Below are positions 38,748 through 49,638 of a DNA stretch of 64,000 nucleotides, piece after piece. The translations under genes were made by a program, and so were the position numbers. Within the stretch, counting starts at the first letter, position 1. The number at the start of each line of letters is the position of its first letter. The stretch is from Macquaria australasica (lineage: Eukaryota > Chordata > Actinopteri > Centrarchiformes > Percichthyidae). The stretch is from assembly GCA_005408345.1 (NCBI GenBank), contig SEMN01000001.1, positions 2,418,001-2,482,000 on the forward strand, written 5' to 3'. The notes under the pieces were generated by a model. That model saw only the letters and a program-made list of their open reading frames with translations, made no database searches and was not told the DNA's origin.

Positions 38748-40847
38748 AGTTTTTTCATCACCTCGTCCACCCTATTATATATTAACACCCCCTGCCCCTC
38801 ACATATACGTACACACCATAAAATGTACCATTAAATTAGTGCCTCAGACCCAGAGATTAAAGCGTCAACAAGCAATTTCACTTCAGTGCTGTACATTTTA
38901 ACAGCAGGGACCATATTCACAAAGATGTTCTGAGAATAAAACTGTATGCAGACACAGTCAAAGATATCTTGGACTTGAAAGTTATCAATGCTACATAAAT
39001 AATCACAGTAAACACAAAGCCTTACAGAGGGAAATGTAAGTTGAATAATCTGCATTTGTCACAGTGTTGCTATAGTTTCATGAAATTCTGTCGCATATTT
39101 TATATTTTCCGTGAGAATATTGAACTATTAGCCAACTCACCACATTGTAGAGCTTTCATTTTATGTTTAGTAATTAAATCACCACCCTTGATGTTGGTGG
39201 ATTATTTAAAGTCTTCAGTTAATGTATGAAGTACATGCACCAAAATATATAAATTAATACCTGTGATTATTTAATTTTTTATTTTAGAGGGAAGCTCAAG
39301 AAATTACTTAAGCTACTGTATTAAAAGCATATTGGGTTCTCTTAACATTTAGCACTTTTTATCTTCATCTTGTGAATCTGGCCCCAAGTGAATAGATTTA
39401 GTGGATTCTAAATTTGCTTGTTTGATAATTTTCTCTGGTCACTCTGAGGTGTGATTAAGCAAATGTCCATCCATCACAGTTCATCTCATAAAGAGACTGT
39501 CTGACCTGTGTAAAAAAACAACAAAAAACAAAAGGCTTTGTACTCTTTATACTGACGTGTACACGATAAACCATTCAGTTTGAGTTAACTAGTTCTTGTC
39601 TTTTTTTATTTAACTCCTCGTGATAAAGACACCATCAAAGGCAGCAGGATAAACACTGTTGTTACTATCAACATTCTCAGGTTGTCTCCATATGTTTTTC
39701 TTCCAATATACTGTATGTACGAGAGGGTAAAGAATACCAAGGGAAAGGTTTGAAGTATTATAATTTATCTTGCCTAACCAAACGTGCCTGGCAGATCTCA
39801 TGGTGTTTAGAGGGTGAACGCGTCGTCTCATGCTTGTGTCACACTCCAAGCTGAGCAGTTTCTATGCATCTAAAAGCCAGATGTTTGAAGACGTGTTCGG
39901 GGTCCGGGTGTTTTTACATTCAAATGGTTATTTTGCAGATGCTCAGGTGCCTTTTGAGTTTCATGACATAAACATAAACTGCTCATTTTCATATATTTGG
40001 AGAAGATCTTATTCGATTTCTGATGTACATGTGTGAGTATATTTATTATCCTAAATATTAAACACTCAAAATGACCACAAGCTGAACCAACTTTTACCTG
40101 CGACAACAGAGAACATAAACATAATGACTTTTAGTCCGAGTGCGTTCACCAGCTAAGCTTCACTATTCACTTTAATTTTCCAAATCAAATAGATGTTGGG
40201 TTAATTATTGTTGGTTCAGCTGGGAGAGCGTCAGCTTTATGTGCCACTTGGGTGTTTTGCTCAGAAGGTGTTATGTTATATTTCGACACAGCAGCGGTGG
40301 TACATTATTGGCTCAAATGTACAGGGATACATGGACATTTTGAATCTAGCAACAAGTTGCCATGTTCATTTTCAGTCACTAGTATTGATGAACATTGTAA
40401 CAATGCGTGTTACTCTTTAGTGGGTACCAGAGCTGAAAGGTCTTTTCTCTATAATGTGAAAAGTATTTAGTCAGATAAGAAGACAGACTAAAATTGAAAT
40501 TGTCGATACCTGTCTTAATACAGCTGAAAATGGCTACAGTGTGAGTATTTGTTGTAGTAAACTGTTACATTAAGGGAAACGCTCCATGGAAACACTGGTT
40601 CTGTGTGCGCACATTGTAATAAAAAGACTGTAAGGTACTGTATTTGTGTACTCCTTTTTGTCTGTACAGCTGTTGGGTAAATTGCCCAAAACTTCAACTT
40701 TGTGCTTCAGTAGTTAGTGGAAGTAATTATTGGTTTATAAATGCAATAGGGCATAGGACATCTGCATTTTTATTTTTCATTGCTGCTGATGCCAGCCAAG
40801 GTTCTTCTAGCTTAGGGAGGATATGATGTCACATGTCAAGTGACTTC

Positions 40848-40853
40848 AATAAA
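40848..40853 (+). terminator. Candidate distal polyadenylation signal of pdha1
   Basis: AATAAA about 2.1 kb after the stop codon. Earlier AATAAA copies at about 38936 and 40618 could be used instead. Confidence 0.35.
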
Positions 40854-41039
40854 GTAGTAAAGTCACCAGTCATGAGCATACTGACAAAGTTGTCTTGCAA
40901 GTCAATTTGAGTCTGTTGTGATTAAATTTGTGAGGTGGGACTGATTCAAGTGCACATCTCTGATCAAGCCAACATTATTCTTACCACTGATATTTGGTTG
41001 ATTTGAGTAGCATCAGAATAACATCTGTTTCCATGCTAC

Positions 41040-41345
41040 CAGTGGTGGAGGAAGTATTCAGAGCCTTTACTTAAGTAAAAGTACTAATAGAACTGTGTTA
41101 AAGAATACTCCATTACCAGTAAAAGTCCTGCATTGAAAATTGTACTTAAGTATGTCAGAATAATCAGGAAAATGTACTTAAAGTATTAAAAGTAAAAGTA
41201 CTCAATGCAGAAAAATGTCCCCTGTGACTGTTATACTATTACATATCATATCATTAGATTATGATTACTCATGCCTTAATGTAAAAGCAGGATGTTACTG
41301 TTGTAGTTGGTTGAGGTGGAGCTCATTTTAACTATTTTGTATGAT
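41040..41345 (+). mobile_element. Truncated hAT-like non-autonomous element (5' half)
   Basis: It begins CAGTGGTGGAGGAAGTATTC and continues through the repeated AAGTAAAAGTACT words typical of a very common acanthomorph repeat. The full-length relative at 60866-61342 shows both ends. The right half is missing here, and a second repeat starts at about 41346. Confidence 0.75.
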
Positions 41346-41602
41346 GGCAACTAATGATTATGTTCGCTATGGATTTCTCCATTAATCGATTGATTGTTTG
41401 GTTTGTAAACATTCTGACAGTAGTGAGAAATGCCACAATTACACAGAGCCCAAAGTGACACCTTCATAATGCTTTGTTTTGTTCAACCAACAGTCCAAAT
41501 CTCAAAATTAAATTCAGTTTTTGCGTGAAAAATGACTAAACGGTTATCAAAATAGTTGCTGATTAATTTTCTGTCAATCGATTAATTGACTAATTGTGGA
41601 GA
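41346..41602. repeat. Interspersed repeat with ATTAATCGATT-type ends
   Basis: Both edges carry inverted ATTAATCGATTGATTG-like words. The interior contains phrases such as CAGAGCCCAAAGTGAC and CAACCAACAGTCCAAA, which I recognise from a dispersed repeat common in percomorph fish. It interrupts or abuts the element to its left. Confidence 0.65.
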
Positions 41603-42693
41603 GTGGGAGAGTGACGGGACCAGACAGACGGTTAAAAACCAGGACAAAGTAAAAGTGGCTAAATGCCTCATTGAGCTGCACACCAAGGTGTTGATTCTCA
41701 GTGGAAGCAGAAATACACACTTGTAGTGCTCCTCGTGAGCTACAGGGCCCTGCTAGTGCCCAGGCTGAATATCCAGTCCCAGACCCAAGTCTCTAACCCC
41801 TCAGACACCAGACCTTTTTTGAGTAGAATGCTAAGCGGCACCATGCTGAGCCATCTTACTGTACTGGGTCCCTCCCTAGTTTGCCCCTCAGGCAGCCACA
41901 GTTCTATATTTTAAAAATAATTTACCATTTTTATCTTGAGATAATGAGTGAATTAAAGGTGTGATCAGGAGAAAATATGTTACATTGAGGTAATTATATA
42001 AACATCTTGACATATTGGACCAAAGAACAAGGAAATGTTACAAGGAACTACGGCTGCCTCTTGGTAAGTTAGGCTTACAGCTACAGTAAGTGATGTCTCC
42101 CTGCAAAATCACTAATTTAAACCTTTTTTAGATTCTAATCTTTATATATGTTGTGCTAAATCTAAAGAAGTGTCTGTCTGTTTGACTTCACTCCTTTGCA
42201 TACTGCAAAGTACTTACATTACTGGTTTCATATGATCGACAAGTAGCCTACGGGTTCTTAGGCTGCGATACATATCAGAGCTCATTTACATGTAACAAAT
42301 TTATGTTCTTTACATATTGCTGAATGAAACTATAGTGATGGGAGGCACTTACAGTACTTCAAAGCAGGTGGTCCCTTTTTTGTTACTTGCTTTATATGCA
42401 TCATTCAAACTGACGTAGTATAAAGCAAAAAAGGAGCAGATTAACTGTTAAAGTTTTTCACCGCTTTTTACAGGTGAGAAATTATGTAATCAGTCAATTT
42501 CATTCCCAAACAAACACACACAAAAAAAGAATTAATAATAATAATTTCCAAACCTCCAGGCTGTGTATCTTACCACAGGCATGTTCTCAACATATACATG
42601 CGTGGGAAGTGATCAGACCAGAAAGACTACCTTGCTGTGAAGAATAAAGACTATTATGTGACCCAAGGAGCATTAGCTGATTTTCACCTCAAG

Positions 42694-45600
42694 ATGCTGA
42701 ACATCATCTCCAACATACTGCGGACAACTGCTCAGAGAAATGTAAGTTGGCCTACTTATACACTGAAATACCAGAAAATAGACCTACAGAGTTCATGTTC
42801 ATGTTGAGACTGTGTCAGACAGGCGTTGATTCCACTTTAGGGTTGTTCTAGAGGCTGGAGAGAGACGGACAGAAACTGGACTTTTTTACCCTGATTGTTT
42901 TTGTCTAATTTTCTATTTCATATCTGTGATTGAGTGCTGCAGATGGCTAACACCTTATGAGCGTTCCAGTATATGTTTTGAATATTATTGCAAGTCCAAA
43001 AAACAACGGACAACATAGAAAAATATAAAACACAAGACAATACAACAACATAGAACATAACGTGAAATAACTCAACTAATGTCGACAGAAGAATTATAAT
43101 TATACACTGAACATTAAACTGTGTGTACATTCTTTGCCCAAACAACCAATTAAAAAAAGAGCTGCAGAATTAGTGTGGCTTTAAATATGAATATTAAACT
43201 TAAAAGGCTTTTTTTTATTTCTCCTGTTGCAGGGAGCTGCAGTGGTGATGTCAGCACGCACATATGCTGACTTCACCGCCCAGGCTACCGTTGAAATAAA
43301 GGTAAACAACTTCTTATTGTCAATTTTATCAAACAACTACATGCACACTTACACACTGTTAATTATTATTACTGTTTACCTTCCTCCAGAAATGTGATGT
43401 CCACAAGCTGGACGAGGCCCCGGCCACTCAGGTGGTTCTGACTCGCCATGAGGGTCTGCAGTACTACCACACCATGCAGACGATTAGGTATTTCGAGCTG
43501 AAGGCTGGACAGCTCTTTAAGCGGAAGATCATCTGTGGCACCTGTCACTTGTGTGTTGGCCAGGTGGAGTATAATGGATTTCCTCTTATATATAACTTTC
43601 TTTGACCTGGACCAGGCCTTGCCTCAGTGTGAGCGTCTAATAAATAATGTTACATTATTTGCAGCTTGTGTGTGCTGATTCCTGTTAGATGTCATTTGAA
43701 ACAGAGACAACTACACATGCAAAATGATTTTTTGAATGAAAGAACATTTAAATACAATATTAGGCTAAGGTACCTGAGGACAGTGGCTTGGATGGCAGTG
43801 TTGGTCCGTGAGTTCAACCACTTTGGTCAAGACTGAAATATTAATATTAAATGGATTGGCATGAAATTTTGTACACACATTCATGGTCCCCAGAGGATGA
43901 ATCCTACTGACTTTGGTGATCCCAGACTTTTCCTCGAGCACCACCAGCAGATCAAGATTATCACTTGAGTGACTATCTAAAGATTTACTGTATGGACTGG
44001 AACTAAATGTTGTACATGTTGACATTTATGGTTCCATGATAATGTGTTCTGCAGTATAAGTTTTTCTTGCTAGACACGAAATCTTAACTTTGGTTTACGA
44101 TCAAACCTGCAAAACTGACATCATTCATCAAGCCTCAGCTATAGGCTACTTTGTGTTTCATGCTAATTAGCATATTGTAGCATGCTAACCCTTTAAGCTT
44201 ACATGGTGAACATAGTAAGCATTATATACCTGCTAAACATCAGCATTTTCGCATTGTCCTTGTACGCATGGTAGCATCACAGATGTGGTTAGTATGCTGA
44301 CGTTAGCATTTAGCTCACAGCTGTGTCTGAGTACAGCCTCAAAGAGTGTGGCTGTATAGTCGTTGTCTTGTTAAAATGTGCAACAGATGTGTTAGTTAGA
44401 ATTATGTAATAACACTGTGTAACAAGGTATTTATAGTCCTCTCGAATAAAACTCTTCAGGTCCACACAGCTTGATTAGAGACTGAATGTCACAGCATGTT
44501 AGCCAGGTTGACTACAGTCTCCTCTAATATATACTGTTAAATTATAGTTTTATTGCAGCATGAGAATGCCAAGTTAGAAATGTCACAATCCTGACGAGAC
44601 AAAGAAAAATCTTTTTGTTTTCTTCTGACAGGAAGCCTGTGCAGTTGGTATTGAAGCAGCAATTACCTTAACCGACCACCTGATCACATCTTATCATACT
44701 CATGGCTTCGCTTACACCAGGGGTGGGTCCCTTAAGGAAATTATGGCTGAGCTTGCTGGTAAGTTTTAAACATATTGTTGATCCCCCTGAGTTCCGTTTT
44801 TGTCCTTGTTTTCACTGCTCCCGTACCTCTGTTTTCAGGCCGAAGAGCAGGTATTACAAAAGGCAAAGGAGGCTCCATGCACATGTTCACCAAAACCTTC
44901 TATGGAGGAAATGGTATTGTTGGATCTCAGGTAATTATGTTGTGGTCTGACTGCAGCTGATGACCTCAGTTTCTGTTGTCCTCCACTAACTCAAGCAAAT
45001 AATTGCATGACATCCGTCAATCAAGAAGGAAATAACTATATTTTAATAAAATTTATATATATATCTATATATATATAGATATATATATATATATATATAT
45101 ATATGTTCACCTTTAAAAATTTCACTCCAGCAATTTAGTATTTGCACTTTAGTAACATTGGGGGACTTGCGAGAAACATTTTAGAATTGCCAAAATCGAT
45201 GCTAGCTTGGGGCCGATGTCCTGATTTATAATCCCTAGTTCCAACAACACTGGATCCTACACTTCCTATAATGCAACTTGGTAGCCTCTTTTATTTCACC
45301 CTCTCAGCCAGGTTAATGCCCACGTCTTTCACACTTGCCTGCCACCAGTTTGTAACTCAGGTTTGCTGTTAAACATTTAAAGTGTCCAAGCTGAGACCAC
45401 CCCTGATAATATCACTAGAGTTATTTTCTGAGAATTTATGAATCCAAGACATTACAAAACTGTTTTCATGAGCAGCGTAAACTGATCTCAAATAAAACCA
45501 TCTTCTAGTATAGAACTGGTGGAATGGTTCATCTGTATGAGCACTTAAAAATATTATGTTGCAACTGTTTGCATGTAGTTCATTTTAACTGTGTTTATGC

Positions 45601-48441
45601 ATGAGATTTAAGAATTAATTAAATGTAACTTTGTCTATCTCTGGATTCTCCTGAGGTTCCCATGGGTGCTGGTCTAGCTCTTGCTTGCAAATATCAGAAC
45701 AAGAACGATGTGAGCGTTTGTGTCTATGGTGATGGTGCAGCCAATCAGGTATATATCACACTACAACATATCTGTATAAACTGACTTTTGAGTAAACAAA
45801 GCTTCTTCTCATCTACAAACTGACTTAAATTTCAAGTAATCGCATATCATCCATAAAGGTCTTGCGTAAAAATAGAGGAGTGTTATTTTCCAGCTACACA
45901 AAGCAAAACGGGCTGTGTCTGTGTTCCACAGGGTCAGGTTTTTGAAACCTTTAACATAGCAGCTCTTTTGAAGTTGCCCGTCATTTTCGTCTGTGAGAAC
46001 AACAGGTATGCTAAAGGAACACAGATGGAATGCGTATCTGCAAGCACAGACTTCTACAAGAGGGGAGACTTCGTTCCTGGTCTCAGGGTACCGTTATTTC
46101 TTTTAACAGAGATCTTCCTCACGTGGTAGAAGGACACTTTGTCTGCATGGTTGTTGTGTAACCGTGGTCTTCAAGAGTCAAACTCGATCATTACTCATGT
46201 TTTGGCCACTAGGGTGCAGATGAACTCCAAAGTAAGGTGATAGACACACAGCGCTGACACCTTATATGGCCTGTACATTTTCCCTATGCATGTCAGGGAC
46301 TCCTAATATCTAAAATGCTTTCCTTTTGGTGGAAACCTGTGCAAACATGTGGGTTTGTGTTAAGGTGGATGGGACGGACATTCTGTGTGTTCGTGAGGCA
46401 ACCAGGTTTGCAGCTGATCACTGCCGATCTGGGAAGGTGAGTACACCACTTTTCTTTTTAGATGGTGTTGTTATCTGTTTTTTTATATTTTAAAACATTC
46501 TGTCATACATTTATTTCATTTCTCTCTCCTTTGTGCTGTGACTCCACTTGTTCTCAGGGTCCCATCCTTCTGGAGCTTAAGACTTACCATTTTCTTGGAC
46601 ATTTTGTGGGAGATGCTCAACAGAGGTAAAAGCCCATTTGTGCTCATATACTTTTATAAATGTTTTCATTTTTTGTATTTTTGTGTCACTGTTATTCGTT
46701 ATTTTAAAGAGATGCTGCTGAAGGCTTTGTTATAATGTTTTAGTTTCATGAGGAAGGTGATGATAATAATAATGATGAAGGACGGTTAACTGTACTATGG
46801 TTAGCACCTTTTATATGTATGTTCTGTGCATTTCTTTGCCTTATGCCCAGTGCATGCTGGGATAGGCTCCAGATTTGTTGGACTAAGCAGACAGAGACAA
46901 GGTCGTGTGGGGTGCAAAATGGCGTGTACAGTATATATGTGTATTTTTTCCAGTGCTCATTATTCTGTTATTTAAGAAAAGTACTGTACTACTACTAAGA
47001 ATAACAATAATAACTTGAAGTATATAGCACTTTTGAGAACACGATTATAAAGCACAATTTAACAAGAGAGTAAAAACAGAACATCTGATATATAGTGGCA
47101 AATAAAGTGGCATTTCACACATGACAAATGTTGGAAAAGAATCAAACGTTTACTAAATAACAACAAAATGCTTAATGATATATTCTGTTTTGCTTTTTTT
47201 GATATGTAACATTTAAGTGTCATATTAATCTGGATTAGTAAATTGAGACTAATATATTGATAATTAATAATTCAAGTTTAGATCTTAGAATTAGTAATTG
47301 GTTTAAAAATGTCATTCACATCCCTGCTCCAATATCTCCCACCTCAGCTATCGCTCACTGGAGGAGGTGGAGGAGGTCCGCAGAGCGAGTGATCCTATCA
47401 CCATGCTGAGGGACCGCCTGCTCAGCAACAACATGGCCAGCGTGGAGGAGCTCAAGGTAGCAAAAAGTTTCAAACTGTGAAACTCTAAAAGGTTTAATGT
47501 GGGGAGGATACAGAAGACAAAACAGCACTAGGGTCTGAAATAAAGATTCCTAGATCTGTGATCTGATTGAAGCCAGTGGGCAGAACAGTTGAGCTAAATT
47601 TATAAATTGTTGATGTATTAAGAGTAAGATATTTTGCAGTGTTGATGGCACCCTTTACATTAACATCAATCCTCGGTGATGTCTATAAAGTTGGATAAAT
47701 ATATAAATCCAGTTGTAATACCACTTAGGACACACTGCAGATCCAATCACCCAAACTGGTCTTGACGGTGATGCTCATTAGGTCACATATAATGTTTTTT
47801 GGTGGATGTTTTTTTTTTAGCTCACACTCTTGAGAGGCTTGCTCTTTCCAAAATAACTTAGAGTTTAACAGAATTTGAGTTTCATATCTCACAGTTATCC
47901 GAAATATTAGGATAAAGGGGTTTCTGTGGTACATATCAAATAAAATCAACTTTTGAAATGAACCACTTATTGAACTCAGTGTTAAACCTGAAGTAACTTC
48001 ACTAACTCTATAATGTGGCCTCATGGTGCACCTACTGACTAGCCTATACAATGGCCTCTTTACAAAGAGAATCTTGAAAAATGATGGTTTTCTTCTGTGT
48101 GACCAGCATCACTCCTATCTGCTGGTTATACCTTCATTCATTTTCATAATCACCCATATATTCCAACAAGCTGTGGCTGTTGTTAGTTAGCCTGAGCTCC
48201 ACCTTGTGCTGATTTCAAACAGTTCAAACAACTTCCTGTGTGTTGATTTTGTTTCCTCTGTGTCTGGCTGATGTAGGAGATCGATGTGGGAATCATCAGA
48301 GACGTTGAAGAAGCTGCAGAGTTTGCCATTACAAACCCTGAACCCCCACTGGAGGACCTGTGTGACCACATCTTCTGTAACAATCCACCCTTCGAGGTGC
48401 GTGGCACAAACCCATGGACCAAGCTGACGTCTGAGAGCTAA
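42694..48441 (+). CDS. pdha1-like: Tandem paralog of pyruvate dehydrogenase E1 alpha, diverged
   Basis: Eleven exons: 42694-42741, 43233-43301, 43390-43563, 44632-44758, 44839-44930, 45656-45748, 45932-46087, 46365-46436, 46558-46625, 47348-47456 and 48277-48441 (TAA). Each exon has exactly the length of its partner in the upstream copy, again giving 390 residues with no indel. A hand count gives about 100 differences in residues 40-390. H92, Y118, the GDGAAN motif, N225, Y227 and H292 are kept. R119 is His, R288 is His, H290 is Leu, and W214 is Leu. Regulatory S232 is Gln and S293 is Phe; S300 is kept. The transit peptide is preserved. If active, it would escape most PDK control; if inactive, it might still pair with E1 beta. 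The intact frame and splice sites argue against a pseudogene. It resembles the mammalian PDHA2 situation but keeps its introns. Confidence 0.93.
43765..44370. repeat. Common acanthomorph interspersed repeat inside pdha1-like intron 3
   Basis: Phrases such as CATTCATGGTCCCCAGAGGA, GATGAATCCTACTGACTTTG and TGCTAATTAGCATATTG, followed by TTAGCATTTAGCTCA, appear in the order I know from a widespread percomorph dispersed repeat. The copy is diverged and has no open frame. Confidence 0.7.
45054..45104. repeat. (AT)n repeat
   Basis: A nearly pure AT dinucleotide run, interrupted by CT and AG, in intron 5 of the pdha1 paralog. Confidence 0.9.
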
Positions 48442-49638
48442 AGTTTATTAACTCCTTCTTAACACACTCTTCCTTTGCAGTATGCTACATTTGAACACAG
48501 ATCAGAAATGTATGGATCAGATAATGTACCCTAGACACCTGTCTAAGACCCAAAACTAAATCAATCAGGTTATGTGTTCTGTGACAGCCTAAATTACTAA
48601 TATGTTGTACTGTATGCATAGAGGGTTGATAGAGCTGTTGTTTGTTGATCAATACATGTATCATTAATGTACTATTAAATCATGATTACATTAAAATCAG
48701 AGTGCTTTATTCAGGAAAATCCTCGTTGGTCTGTAAATTCAACAAGGTATGACTTTTCAGGCTTATAACTTGGCTTTTAATAATACTCCTTAAAACTTAA
48801 CAACATAGGTGCCTGGATCGGTGTGAAGGGATGCTATTCTGGATCATAAACTGTGGAGGGATGCAGAGTGAACAAGACATTATTGATTATTGATTTCTTC
48901 ATGGGGATGGCAACAATCTTCATGTTTTAAAGTGTATGATGCTTCCAAACGTTAAATACCTACAGCACTTTGTTATGATTGACTGACTTAATATGAAACG
49001 TGTCAATATATAGAAAATCCATCTAACTCTGTTTGACACTCAAATACACAATTTTTATGCTAGTTTACCCTTTAAAAATACAAATAAGATCTTTCTTTCA
49101 GGCAATAAATGAAGAAAATACTCAGGAATTGCAAAACATGAATCTTCTTTTATATGGACTCTTGTTAAATTTATGTTGTCAATGTAAAATTATACAATTG
49201 AAATGTCAAGCATTTGTGTTTTTATAGGTCACTCAACAGCTCAACAACATTCATTTTTGGGCAAGTAATCATGGACCAATGTTCACAGAGCTAAACACAC
49301 AAAGACACATGAAACATCATGCTGACCAGCACTTACTGTTGCAGGTGTTAACAGTGGGTAGGCTACGTTATCATGCTGTTAATGCTACTAATTTCTAATA
49401 ATTATGTATCATAATTTTAGCAGGTGCCAAAAATAAAGGTGCCTAAATCTCATCAGGAAGCATCTACATTACCAACATCACTTAGCAGATTCAGGTTAAG
49501 GCCCCATTACAATGAGAGAGTTAATTTTATGTGTAAGAATCCCTTTTCTCCCAGCAGTTGATTCAAGTAATTTAAATTTTGTTATATTAAACAGTCGTGG
49601 AAATCAAGATTGGGGATGACGTACTCAGAGATTTACAG
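48442..49638. other. 3' UTR of the pdha1 paralog and upstream region of the TOGARAM-like gene
   Basis: No coding exon was recognised. An ATTAAA at about 48674 and an AATAAA near 49104 are possible polyadenylation signals. The 1.2-kb gap leaves no room for the missing upstream TOG domains of the next gene. Confidence 0.5.

Larger units (their letters stand above)
38748..42693 (+). other. pdha1 3' UTR and spacer between the two pdha1 copies
   Basis: No coding exon was recognised in 3.9 kb. The 3' UTR probably ends at one of several AATAAA signals (about 38936, 40618 or 40848). Dispersed repeats occupy 41040-41600. The first exon of the second copy follows at 42694 and lacks an obvious CpG-rich promoter, unlike the first copy. 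Confidence 0.55.

Noticed and set aside
42694..48441. Second pdha1 copy as an assembly duplicate or processed pseudogene
   Set aside because: It keeps introns, so it is not processed. About 29% protein divergence and wholly different introns exclude an assembly artefact.
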